Positions 1 through 13,000 of a stretch of 64,000 nucleotides of DNA are shown piece after piece. Position 1 is the stretch's first letter; every line of letters starts with the position of its first letter. Both the position numbers and the translations under genes were made by a program. The notes below the pieces were generated by a model. It saw only the letters and a list, made by a program, of their open reading frames with translations. It was not told the DNA's origin and did not search any database. This stretch comes from Xestospongia muta (taxonomy: Eukaryota; Porifera; Demospongiae; Haplosclerida; Petrosiidae), in assembly GCA_963693285.1 (NCBI GenBank), contig OY848928.1, positions 1,178,501 through 1,242,500 of the forward strand. Reading direction: 5' to 3'.

Positions 1-313
1 TCCAAGTTCAACATTCATGCGGGTCTGGTACTCCATAAATTTTCCGTTAAAGTATTATCATTTTCCGTAAAGTATAACAACATTGCTTATAGGTTCATTT
101 GCTAAGCAACATAGGAAACAGTACGGAAAAGCAGTCTACGTACATGACGGTGTATAAAATCATAATTACAGTAGATCTTTAATGTTGAGCTTTTCTAGAT
201 GGACACAACATCAATCATTTGACAAAGACAAAAACTATTAAAGTTTGGCTACAAATAAAGTCTACTTAGCAATTAACAACATCTATAAAAGTGGTTCATA
301 AATCTTGAGCTGT
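1..313. repeat. left edge of duplicated unit, noncoding
   Basis: No gene seen. The stretch with two TTTTCCG...TAAAGTAT motifs (about 45-85) and the run into the GPCR-tail exon recur almost unchanged at about 33,375-33,617. This marks the left end of a large duplicated unit. It probably holds 3' UTR or flank of the exon that follows. Confidence 0.6.
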
Positions 314-971
314 TTATTTCTTTTTGGATTGATATCGCTCTTCTGCTTCTCTTTGTAGTTTCTTCTTTTCATCTACTTCATCATCTTTAGTGAAAGATGT
401 CTCAACTGACACATCACCTTCTATCTCTTTAATAATCTCCATATTGTCTAGGGCTATGGTAGAAGACGGGAGATATTTGCTTTCCTCTTCTATATTCAAT
501 TGAAGAAATGAATTCTTCTTTAAAGTGGAATTGTCACAGCCATGGACAGATGTCCCTCTTAAAGTCCCACCAATGACTGTACTTCGATCACCTTTTCGGT
601 TTTTAATTGAAAATGTGGACAATCCTAGGTCACTGATATGTTTGCCTGTAATACCAAAGAACCATCGCTTCCAGTAATTTCTCACTTCTTTAGAACGAAG
701 ACACTGCATTATAAAAATGAACAGACCATGGAAGGCAGTGATGATCACAAACAATGCAGCAAAGAGATCTCGTACTGTCTTGTTGGTGTAGATATCTTGA
801 GTAGCAAACAGTCCAATACCCCATCCTAACCCAAACAAGACTGATAATATTACTGCTATTATCAGTTGTTGGTGTATATTGTCTTTCTTTGATTTGGTAT
901 CTTTTACTTGAGATTGAAAGATTTTATGTACAAATAGCAATAACTGAAAAGTCAAAACAAATCCTTCTATT
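314..971 (-). pseudogene. orphan GPCR TM5/6-7 and tail exon, chimera copy 1
   Basis: One open exon (acceptor near 971, stop at 314) encodes the end of a family-B/adhesion-type seven-transmembrane domain: a partial helix ending in LFVHKIF, a TM6-like helix with FGLGWGIGLFA, a TM7-like helix with FVIITAFHGLFIF, then CLRSKEVRNYWKRWFF and a Ser/Lys-rich tail. It is closely similar to the last exon of the complete adhesion GPCR at 49,665-50,382. Upstream, instead of TM1-TM5, lie exons of a different multi-TM family, so this is a chimeric or transplanted exon. The reading frame of this exon is intact, but its partner exons are broken; I therefore call it a pseudogene part. A short expressed remnant cannot be excluded. 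Confidence 0.7.
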
Positions 972-1020
972 CTGAAAATGTTAACATTTAACTACATTCA
1001 GAAGAAAAATGAATAAAAAA

Positions 1021-2512
1021 TTATTGAATTATATTACTGACTATACATATGCACACGCAATCAATTAGTATAAGGTGCCAATGAAAAAGCACTTTCAGGA
1101 ATAGATTCACACAATTCAAAAGAAGAACAAATACAAAGCCACGGTAAGCAAACAAAACTAAAACAATGATGTAGAAATCAGATGAAGGGTTGTCAAACTC
1201 TTTTGCTTTCTGTGGGTAATAGAGTCCTCCAATAGCCAAAAGGATCAATTTATAATGAAGTATGTTTCAATTCTGTTCTGACCTCTTCCTTTAAATGGTT
1301 AAAGAGTTTCATGAAGAAAGAGCAAGCAAGCTACAAATACTGCTATGCTAAAGGTATTTTCAGAATAATTAGTAGTTCCTACAATAATCAAAAGAGGAAC
1401 TCGAATCACACAACGAAATCCAATCCAAAAGGTAAATTTAGTCTTGAATGGATTCCAAAATGTATCAAAAATTGGCTTGAAATGTAGAACTAAATACTGT
1501 CCAAGTTGAGTCCTACTTAGTGCATATGGTAGGCATAGAAAAATCAATGAAAATAGAATAATATAAAAAGCTAAGAGACCTGCTGCTACAAACACTAGAA
1601 AACATGTACTCCATTACCATAGATAACATTAGGATCAGTACGCCAGCCAACGTATGTATCAGAGGGACTGTAAATTTTAATAAAGCTTAATAATTCAACA
1701 CATGTTGTCACAATAGAGGTATAACAAAGTAACAAAAGAATAGCAAAAGGTCTTGTAGCAGAGAACCCTCCCTTGGAAATTCTTTTTGAGCGTCTAGCTA
1801 AGAAGACAAACACAAACATTAAGAAAAATAATGTAAACAAAAATGTGAGACCTGTTCATCCCAGAGAATCTATTCTATTATAGATACCAGTGCCATCACT
1901 GATAAAAGGTACTAAAGTTGGTATAAAGAAACTTATAATATTGCTGTAGAAAATGACTCCATTTAAATATCCTTCTGTAACTATAAAAGTCAGGAAAGCT
2001 ATAGCAACGACAAGAACAATACCCATTAATAGAAATAACAGAAAGAAGCCAAAGATTCTTGCATCAGTAGGACAAGTTAAACATTTGTTAGAACCAAATA
2101 CAATACTCAGTTCTCCTGCACATTTACCACAAAGAATTCCAGCTCGATTATTATTGCATTGAGCATCAATATTTCCTTCTAACACCCATTAATTGTAATA
2201 TTCTGTAGCTGGAACATTTTGGTTCTAATGAATGCTAAGCTGGCATCATTGTTACAAGAGATGATATAATCGTCGCTATTTCCTGATCCAACGATAGAGA
2301 TGTTATATATGTCAGTGAAAAGAAAGAAACAATCCAGACAATAGCAACCTGGTTCCTGTAACATTAGCTAGTGTTGAGTTGAGAGTTGCACCATTTGTTT
2401 GATTCAATTTAGTTTGACAGGACAGTTTACAATCTGGATAAATATCAGTTGAATGAGTTAACTGCAGTAGTAGACACAATATTAAAGTTATAACAGTGGT
2501 CCGTCCATCTTG
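1021..2512 (-). pseudogene. decayed EGF-like/multi-TM surface protein, copy 1
   Basis: Pieces of one gene are visible in shifting frames. A signal-peptide region near 2,512-2,440 (LLLQLTHS, then DCKLSC) has its start disrupted by an indel that gives an early stop compared with the copies at 17,259 and 36,000. Next comes a fragment ending in FQLQNITINGC, then a Cys-rich CNNNRAGILCGKC...GSNKCLTC segment and several hydrophobic helices (FGFFLLFLLMGIVLVV, SIVTTCVELLSF, FVAAGLLAFYII, LFAYRGFVFVLLL). Stops and frameshifts near 1,858, 1,595 and 2,180 interrupt it; the 34.3-36.0 kb copy keeps some parts this one lost and vice versa. The LCGKC plus multi-TM layout resembles a large sponge/choanoflagellate family of unknown function; that assignment is from memory of family style, not a search. 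Confidence 0.65.
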
Positions 2513-2662
2513 ATAGCAATATACCTACAATAAATTTCAAGATGATACCATGACCCAGTTTGTTCACAACTGATATCTTTGGTTCATAAAGGTATCGAAA
2601 AGTGTCTTTTATTTAAAGCTCTACTATATGTAATAAATTGCTACTAAATACATCTATTACAC

Positions 2663-2679
2663 TATATATATATATATAA
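2663..2679. repeat. (TA)n microsatellite, short
   Basis: About 17 bp of alternating TA, in the same relative place as longer or shorter TA tracts at 17,415-17,440 and near 36,155-36,167 in the duplicate copies. Confidence 0.9.
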
Positions 2680-2875
2680 GAAGAAACAAACTTACTTCAC
2701 CTGACAATGCAAAAGAGGTGAGGCCTAGTAATTTGACAGCTTATGAACAACTTATATATGCAAATTGTATTTATAATTGAGTTTGTTAATGAATAAACCT
2801 ACATTGAATATACAATTTTGAACAAACAATTCAAGAGAACAGCATATATTGGTAAGCAATTATCACACCACTATA

Positions 2876-2967
2876 CTATAAAGTCCAAAAGCACATGTTC
2901 TGGTAGTTTGACTGTGCACATAACTTAGTAAGTTTACAATAATTAGGATAAAGGTCACCATCACAAT
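2876..2967 (-). pseudogene. ShKT-like cysteine exon, copy 1
   Basis: After an acceptor (CTATAG) near 2,968 an exon reads CDGDLYPNYCKL...LCAQSNYQNMC..WT and then stops. The spacing C-x8-C-x5-C-x8-C plus WT fits the ShKT domain pattern, a small disulfide module common in secreted animal proteins. Related copies lie near 17,640-17,760 and 36,362-36,490; the latter keeps the final TC but has lost another Cys. No complete host gene can be assembled around any copy, so I treat it as a decayed exon. A role as a secreted module is inference only. Confidence 0.4.
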
Positions 2968-3368
2968 CTATAGTAATATATAGAGAGAAAAACAAGTCAG
3001 TGAAAAAAATGATAAATTCACAAGGATATGTGTCGAAGTACTTAAATAAGGAGGTTTCAGTTGTCCAGCACACTTCTTATCTGGTAGCACTGCTTCAGTC
3101 AATAAGATGACAAATCGTATGTGCATCTTTGATATGTAGCCACCTCTACATTTCACACTAGACTAAAGAAGTTATACTGACAACAATCTAGTTTGTGTCT
3201 CAGTGCATGGTATACAAAATGGGATCTCTATGATTATTGGCAGAAGGCTAATAGTGAAATTAATTATATTATTTTAGAAGTCACATTTGTGTAGCAATGA
3301 TGTGTTAGTGTAACATTTATGCACTTAGCTGTATACATTATAGATTTACTTCACCAAAAGAAACCTAT

Positions 3369-3677
3369 TTAGTCCAATGCATCTTTCTTAAGTGGTCGAA
3401 GTGCTAGTCCACTACCAACATAGATAAATGTGACAGTAGCTGGTGCAAGCTGAACTTCATTCACTTTACCATTGATAATACATGAATCTGAATATTGTAT
3501 ACACTTATGTACATTATACACACTTACATGATGTAACAAATATAAAAATGAAACAATATACGCAGTGTAATCAAAACAGTTTACATTTTATGAAGTAAAA
3601 GAGGTTGAGTTAGAATTATAAAATGTTATTTCATAATTTCTTGCTGAGTTGTTGTCTCCTCAATAGAAGTTGTCTTG
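3369..3677 (-). other. two small conserved exons, possible short gene, copy 1
   Basis: Exon a (3,633-3,677) reads RQLLLRRQQLSKK after a TTCTTCAG acceptor. Exon b (3,369-3,487) reads SCIINGKVNEVQL...TFIYVGSG..., ends KKDALD and stops. In the other two copies the exons join in frame through a GT donor after TTAT. Here that donor reads GA, so splicing is probably lost. In exon a all differences among the three copies are synonymous in this frame. No upstream first exon or start was found, and the product is not recognised. The pair sits just downstream of receptor A's stop and could also be an alternative 3' end or a 3' UTR relic. Confidence 0.4.
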
Positions 3678-4000
3678 CTGAAGAATGAAATAAAGAATAA
3701 ACATCAGAGTTTGCTCATAACAAATTGTAAATCCAAGTCTTGGTACACATCTAATAAAATGACAATACTTCTCATCAGTTGGTCACCATATTACACTGTC
3801 ATAGCTACTTTCACTATATGAGAAATTTAGTTCATTCACTCACAACTTTATTAACAAAAATATTTGCATGTATCAATTTTCGGCTAATGTTTATGATACC
3901 AAAACAATAGAACAGACTAAACAAACTAAGTTTACTAGACTACATTGTAGTTATAACTACAGCTATACTGTCACATATTGTGTTTACATTTCTCATATTT

Positions 4001-7000
4001 TCACATTTCTTCTGCATATTCTGCTAAAACTTCATGACAAAATATGTACTGATCCTAACAATAATAAAATTATCAATTACTACATCTACTACACTAGAAC
4101 ATACCACTTCTTTGACCAGTCCTGCTCTCTGACTTCTAGCTTTCTTTATGAACTGAAATATATCAGCTACTCCCTCTGTCTTTACTCTCTCAAGTTCAGA
4201 GTAGATACTCGCAAATGTACCACTTCTACCAACACCATCACTTTAACAAATACAACACTCACACACACACACACACATATATAGTAGATGACTTACTTGC
4301 ATACAACAGTAATAGGTTTGTTACCAGTTTTACTTTGGTTTTTAACAATAGTATCAAACATATTAAGAAGTGAAGACCCAGTTTGTGGCTTTGTATGTTC
4401 ATACCAGCTATTATACCAGAATATACTCATTGACATTGCATGATCAGAATTATCCTAAATATTTTAATATCAGTTCCTGCTAACATTGATTTTGTATGTA
4501 CCTCATTTAACTCAAGACATTTTATTGTGTAATCTATTTCTAGATCTTCAGATACCATTTTAACAGAGATGTTTCCATAAGTCATCACTTCATTTACCAA
4601 ATCTGGACAAAATTGATAGTTCTCTTCCTATATCATTTAACACATTATGACAAATATAAGTTGGTGTACAAGTCAACTAACTCACATTCTCAGTACACAA
4701 TAATACAATACTTTTACTCTCTTGTTCCCAAATCATTCTCCAAAAATCAGGTATGTTCTCCTTTACTGGTGCTTGTGCTATTATGAACACTGTGTTTTGT
4801 TTGTAACCCTAAGAGAAATATAGTGTATTGTATGTTTATTAATATCTCCTACATCAACTTTGCTGGCATTAACATAATTTTCCAGAACATTAAAATGAGT
4901 TGTTGTGCTGTTTGACAATTCTTTTAAGTGCTATAAATTAAGGATAATTTAGAAATGAATTTTATGACCTAACCTCAAATTGCCTTTCAAAACCATTTTT
5001 TCCTTCCTTTCTCTGACTGAGTTTTATGATAATACCGTATGTTCCAGTGATAGGAAAGGAAGTATTACCACACTGGATGTACTCTGATAGACACTCATGA
5101 ATGTACACATACTGGACCTATAATTCAGAGATGTAATATCACACTTGATGTATATTATAACTTACTTCAGTTTGAACTAGTTTGACTCTTTGATATCTGA
5201 TCTCTAGGAGGAAGTCATAAATGTTAAGACTCTCTTCTTGTTCCAGTCTCTGTAACATAGTATCTAACACAATGAAGGTACCAGTTCTTTCCACTCCAGC
5301 ACTACAGTGAACTACAAGGGGAGCTCCCTCAGGAGGATGTGCCTTGCGAATATGACCAATAAAATCAACCATACACATATTATCAGTAGGTAGTCCATGA
5401 TCAGCCCACTCAGTAAAATGATAATGAGTTACATCAAAACATGACATACCTCCTTTGTTAGCCTATAAATATAAAATGTTAATAGTGTTAAAGATAAGGT
5501 GTGGACATTTACATTTCTAATTGATAGTTTTCTTTGTGTATAGCCTTCATACACATTTATTGATTGTAGAGTGATGTTGATACCATGACCAAAGTCCTGT
5601 TCATTGTTTTCTTGTTCTGGCCAGTAACAAGTACACATTCGCTAAAATAAATTAGGAAAGAATATGTAAACAAAAGAAATACTTACTTTTCCTGTTTCAA
5701 TTAACATAACAATAGTAGGTAGTTTGTATTCCCATATCATCCTCCAAAAGTCAACAATTGTATTTGATAGAGGTCCTATAATGAGAAATGTAATGTGAAT
5801 TTTCTATTAAGTAAGATTATAATTGACCTTGTGTTGCAATGTAAGCATTCTTCCTCTTATAGCCCTGTGTAATATAGATATCAATATACACTAATACTAA
5901 TGATATACTTACATTAACATAAGATGCATTGATATAATCTGATCCTTCCTCTCCTTCTATTGGACTTAATGGAACAATGTTGTCATCAACTAATGAGAAA
6001 GAGGACAACATTAAATAATCATATGATTATATACTTACAAGGAGTAATGTTTTGAAACCGATTCTTTGTCTGATGTATCATAGCAATCTCAGATGACTTT
6101 AGTGGTGACAACTTTTCAATATTCTTCATAATTTAAAAAAGACAATTAAACTTTAAGATTCATTCATTACGTACCTTGAATTCACTTTTAAGAAAGTGTT
6201 GAGAAGATTCAACAAATGAACAGAAGTCATTCACATTAATATTGTGACCAATATTATGATCATAGTCCATTATTTCATATATAGGTTCTATGTTTCATTA
6301 TCATAATATATGTCAATTAACAAGTCATTATACCTTCAAGAGAGGGATGGTCTATGATATCAGATTCAACAAAAACTTCAAAATTTTCATATGGCATGGC
6401 TAAAATATTATACAATAGTTTATTAACTGCATAATGTACAAACACTAGTATAAATAACATTGTTTTATTGATTTAATTCAATATTATCATACTCATGTTC
6501 TTCTAATAATTCAACATGATATATAATAGAAACAAAAATATATAATTAACTTTTCTTTAACTGAAACACGTCATAAACACGTTGCGCCATTGTAATATTT
6601 AGCAAAATCTTATTAGTACATGAATTCAACAAACCTTGTTTAATGTCAAGAGCAACATAGTCATGTTTACCATCTAATAACATTATGAATAATAAGATAT
6701 TAATAATAACATATGATATCTAGTAAAAAGTATATATTATAGTTAACAATATATTTCAGTAAGACTAACATTCTGGCACAATTTAAATGATATATCATGA
6801 ACTAACCTTCTTTAAAGTTAAAATCATCATATTCATGTGTTACCACTGTAGTATTCAAAAATATAAAACATCTTCAAATGACATTACTAACCTCCTTTGA
6901 TATTAAAAGTAGCATAATCATCTTTACCTTAATAAAAAATGTATAAATATAAAAAGACATATCAATTATAGTGTATACCAATGTACCAGGTAAAAGATCA

Positions 7001-10000
7001 TTTGAAAATACATCAATATATAAATATGATGACGAAATATAACTTACTCTCTTTTAATTCAATTTCTTCATGTTCACATTTCTCATTTTCCTTCTTGTCA
7101 AACACATTTATATGATGATATCGAAATTTCATACTACAAAAAGTAAACACTTGTAAAATTTTAAAATAATAATGAATGAACTAACATTATTATTATGATA
7201 AAAATTATCATTACAAGAAGTATTACTGTTACAACAAGTAAGCTAACAGATATTGTTACTGGAAGATTTGAAGACTTTGTTGTGATTGAGTCTAAAAAAC
7301 AAAGGAATGAAAATCACTGGATGTGATACACAAGTTCTTTATTGCTTTACCTAGAGCTGATAATGTGATATTGATGTTATTAGTACTCTCTCCAACCTTA
7401 GTACTAGCAGACACTGATATTACATAGTCTAGTGTAGAATCTAAACTACTTATTACAATACTAGTTTCATTAGATGATGAAGTTGTAATTTTTAATAGTT
7501 CACGAGTCTCCTCTCTCTTTCTATTACTACTAGTTAACTGAGCAGGATGTACAGTCACAGTGTAGTTTGTAATGAAGCCTCTTGCCTCTACAAGACTCAG
7601 AGCTAACCAATTAACTTCAATTGATGTTCTGTTCAACCATCTCCCTGTTATATTCTGAGGACCATATTGAGGAACTAAATAATACAAATTGAAAACTAAT
7701 TGTATAATGTACTATTAACTTACTTCCTTCTTCTGCAAAGATCATAGCATTTGAAACATCTTCTCCTCTTCCTTTAATAGTAGCTCCAGCCACAGATATA
7801 GTGTATGGTATAAATGGATCTATTAGATCAAAACATTCACTAATATATCACAATATGTCACATACTTAGAGTTACATCAAGTACATGGTCACTGTTATTG
7901 AGTGATGAGTTGTAAAATAACGTGTTCACTAGATTTCCAAGAACATATATCTTTAACTGATAGTAAATAATGACACCATTGGGAATAAGAGGACTATTCC
8001 AATGTACACGAACTGTACTACTGTTTAATATAATGACTGTTATATTGTGTATTTGTTCAGGAACTGAAATATGAAATTCAGTAAATGACTTATCATGATC
8101 AAACACACTCACTGTCTTCATCAGTCAGTCCTATAGCTGTTGTTGGTGGTCCCATACCAATTCTTGTATGTCCAAATACAGAACATGTGTAGTTAGTATA
8201 TGGACTTAGATCTGATACTAGTGTCATTGTAGTATTGGTTACTACAGTGTGGTTCTTGTTGTTCTCTCCTATACAATTAATGGTGTACTTAGTGATGATA
8301 CCATTGGGTATTAATGGTTGTAACCAAGATAACAGTAGTGCAGATGAATTAATGATGATTATGTTCAGATTTGTAGGAGAACTTCCAGGTCCTAGAAAAG
8401 ACAAAGTGATAACGACTATTTCAAAATATACTATCTTACTGTCTTCATCTGTTCTCACAACAATGTTAGTAAATGGTCCTTCACCAACACTGGTAGATGC
8501 ACTAAGATTACAGAAATAGTTAGTGTATGGTAGAAGATTGCTCAATAAATATGAAGTATCTTGAATCTGAAGATGTTCTACAGTTGTCAAATTTGTTAAG
8601 TTGTAAAAACTACATCTTAAAGAATAGTGAGTTATGTTGCCATTTCTTGAGTGTATTAAAGGTGGTAGCCATGAAAACACTATATTATTTGATGTTACTT
8701 CAATGGAAGTTATATTCTGTGGTTCACCAGATGGTACTATGAAAACAATATAAAAACATTATTAATATTTTTATTAAAACATACCAGTCTCCTCAGTATA
8801 GAAACTATTGTAACTAGAGTTAACTGTTCCCACAGTGTTGATAGTAGAGATGTAGTAATTATATTTTACACCTGGATATAGATCAGTGAGGAGAATAGAG
8901 TATGTCTTGTTTCTTAGTTCAATAAATTCATTAATATCAGTACTTCCTCTAACAATGTCACTAATGTTACTGAGTTTATTGAGAGATGTGTTGTAGTGAA
9001 CTGTGTAGTTTTCAGGTGTATATGTAACACCTGTTACTATCCATGAGATATTAACTGAAGTACTTGTAATGTCTGTTGTTTTCAATATGAGGGGAACATT
9101 TGGGAGTCTAGAACCTGTAGTAATTCAATTATATTAACATTGTCTCTTGCAAATCTTACCTTTAACAATCACTGTGATATTATTGGAGTAGTATTCTGTG
9201 ATCACTGACTCTTTCAGTAGAAAGTTACTGGAACAAGTAAATGTATAATTTTCAGGTATATCCAATGTCATTAGTAATTGACTACAATCACTCAATCTAT
9301 TACTGTGTTGGATAACAATATATGGAGTACTTCCATTGTGTATAAATGACCATTCAGTTCTTATTAGTCTCAGTAGTTCTGATGATTTATAATAAGAACA
9401 ACAGTTTATATTTACTTCATTATATCCTGGATAATCCAGTACTATAGGATGACTTGTATTAATGACAACTCTAATATCTGCAGTATCAATTACTCTAATA
9501 ATGAGAATGAAATAATTAAATACTTACCAATCACAGTTAGTTTCACATTAGTTGTAGCATTTCTTCCAATAACAAAAGGAGATTCCTTAAAGACAGTAAC
9601 TAGACAAGTGTACACTCCTGTATTTGACACATTCAGATTATATAGTTGAAGTAATGAGGATTGTGATAAGTTATCAGGAGATAGTGTGGCTATGTAGTTC
9701 TTTAATAGTTCTTGTTCATTTCTCCATTCAAAGTGTGCAGTGACTGTCTCATCCACAATATTGTAGGTATCACTTAATGCGACATTACAGGTTAGATTAA
9801 TGTTACTGCCAGTATTGTAATAGGGCTCCAATGATAATATTGTGATAGTAATATCAGGTACTGTATTAAAAAAATTAACAAAATTATCATGCAAAGATAT
9901 TCTGCTATATATCAATCAAATGTATTGTAATATTTGTATTGTAATGTAAGTGATAAGACAGTGAATTTAAAAAAAATATCACAACTTACTTTGTACAGTT

Positions 10001-13000
10001 ACAGTGGTATTAGCTGTCATACTTCTTGTCTTATCACTACCAATCCAAGCTACACAGGAGTATATACCAGCTAATGAAGCTTTAAATGAATTGATTTGTA
10101 ACTGTTGTCTAAAAACATTTCCAAAGTGTACTAGTTCAAGATTAGTAAGTGTGTAATGAGAAGTATTATCAATATTTTGGCCATTCCTTTGCCATTCAAT
10201 GTTGATCAAATGGATACCACGAAGATCAATCACAGAATTTAGAAAACCATAACACACAAAATGCTCAACAAAAGTGACAATGAAAATGGATATGACATAA
10301 GTGTCTAAAATAATACAAATAACATTTCATAAAATGTGAGTACATCACTAACCTCTAACAGTGACAGTGATAGTTCTGTTCTGTACTTCACAACTTGATG
10401 GATTTGTATTTACTGATATAGTACATGTATATTGTGTACTCTTAAGAGATGGTATCACTGTGGGTAGAACTAATATATTGTTAACAACCACAGTACTATC
10501 GCTGAAGGTACTCCATTTTATACTTAGATCTGTCAATGTATTGTTCACACACTGTATTTCAGCTCTACTACCCAGTATTAAATTAGTAAAATTTTCATCC
10601 TTTTTGTCAATGATATTACTATCTGATGCTAAAATAGAACAAATGTAAATTGAATTATATTATAGAGATTTAATTTACCTTTTAAACACAGATCAGTAGT
10701 GTTAGTAGTAGCACTATGTCCAATAATGTTAGCACTACAGGTATATATTCCAGCATCTCTTGTCTGTACTTGTGATATAGTTAGTGTAGTGATGAATAAT
10801 GATGAGACAGTTGATATTGGTGAAATAGAGGTGTGTTTATCAGTTATAGAGTTTTTGTTATGAAACCATTTGATTTGTAGAGAAGATATAGTTGGACCAA
10901 TTTCATTATTAAGAGTGATGTTACATTGAATTGTCACAATATCACCAATGGTATGGGACAAGACTGGCTCCGAAGAAACTGATAATATTATAGTGTCTAA
11001 ATGTAAATTAAAATGATAATACAGATCACAAAGTGTTACTACTAACTTTTAACAGTGACAGTAATAGTTCTGTTCTGTACTTCACAACTTGATGGATTTG
11101 TATTTACTGATATAGTACATGTATACTGTGTACTATTAAGAGATGGTATCACTGTGGGTAGAACTAATATATTGTTAACAACCACAGTACTATCACTTGA
11201 GTTACTCCATCTTATACTTAGATTTGTCAATGTACTGTTCACACACTGTATTTCAGCTCTACTACCCAGTATTAAGTTTGTACAACTGTCATCATTCTTG
11301 TCAATGATATTACTCTCTGAAACTAAAGTTGCATTGAATTATATTTGATTATAGAGATTTAATTTACCTTTTAAACACAGATCAGTATTTCCAATACTAG
11401 CACTATGTCCAACAATGTTAGCACTACAGGTATATATTCCAGCATCACTTGATTGTACTTGTGATATATTTAGTGTAGTGATAAATACTGATGAGACAGT
11501 TGATATTGGTGAAATAGAAATGTGGTGATTAGTTATAGTAATATTGTTATGAAACCATTTGATTTGTAGAGAAGATATATTCGGACCAATTTCATTATTA
11601 AGAGTGATATTACATTGAATTATTACCATATCACCAATGGTATGGGACTGGACTGGCTCCATAGAAACTGATGATACTCTAGTGTCTGAAAATTGAAAGA
11701 ATAACATTATAATAAATAAGGGATATATATTACTTACCTCTTACAGTGAGTGTAATATTTCTTTCTAAGTTGGTTGACAACAAATTTGATGATACATAAC
11801 ATGTATATATTAAACTGTTATAAGATGGTATCACTGGATTTAATATTAGTTGTTCTGACATAATAGTACCACAATTATTAGGTAACAACCATATTATATC
11901 ACTGTTAGATATAGAGGGTATTGTAGTACAGTTAATGATAGCTACACTACCAACAATAAGTTCAGTATAGTATCCAGTAATAGTGATATTGGGAACTGTA
12001 GATAGAATAAAGTTGATAATACATACTATTTAACTAACAAGTACTTACTAATCATTAAAACTGAAATGGTAGAAATTGTTTCTCCACATAAGTTAGAGCT
12101 AAAACAAGTATAGTTTCCTTCTCTATTATTACTAAATGAAGTAATCATTAGTGAATGATCTTGATGTATTCCACCTGGACCACTAATATTGTATAACATT
12201 TCAGAAGATGTACAATTAATAGTGATATTATTTCCAGGATATAAGCACATTGTGTTAGTAGGACAATCTTGACTACTGCCAGTACTGATGTCATTTTCTG
12301 TAGATACTTCAACAATAGGTATCCCTAAAAACAAATCATATAATATATTACAATGAATTTACTGCATACCTTTTACATCAAATAGTGTGGAGTCATTTTT
12401 TGGCACATTGTTACCAATGATATTAGCACTACATTTATATGTTCCAGTATCAGATAATTGAACTGATGAAATGTTTAGTATTGTCATCACTTTGTTGTCT
12501 TGCTTTTTCTGTTTTAACATGTTGCTTTTTTTACTTACATCAATGTTATTATGATACCAGGTGTAGTTAAGTACTGATAGATCAGGACCAATGGCTGTAT
12601 TAAGAGTAATGTTACATGCAATCACTGCTGATAAATTAACACATGCTGTTTGCTCTGGTGACATTGACACTGTCAACACATAAGTATCTATATAACAAAA
12701 AAAGTTAAAAATAATCTGTTTTTCAATTAAATCAGCACACATGATTAGGCATACTCACTCTGAACAGTCACAGTGATAGATTTATTCTCCAGTGAAGAAT
12801 ACATGTTAGACTGTAGTACACATGTGTAGAGTATATTGTGATCATAGAGTGTTACAGGACTCAATCTTAACTTGGTTGAGTTAATAATTGTGTTACTGAA
12901 TACATTATACCAAGTTATTGTGACATCAGGAATGGTAGGATCTGTTTGACATGTAATATTTGTAGTACTACCAACTTGTAAGTCAGTATAGTTACCAGTG

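Noticed and set aside
2876..2967. Toxin gene based on the ShKT-like pattern
   Set aside because: ShKT modules are common in ordinary secreted proteins, and all three copies lack a complete gene or an intact Cys set.
3868..4284. Plus-strand ORF over the D2 exons, also at 14,689 and 37,426
   Set aside because: Antisense shadow of the well-supported D2 exons.
8235..8742. Plus-strand ORFs over FN3 and Ig exons (also near 10,361, 11,055, 20,000, 22,255, 41,646, 43,816)
   Set aside because: Each lies antisense to an FN3 or Ig exon with clear splice sites and paralogues.
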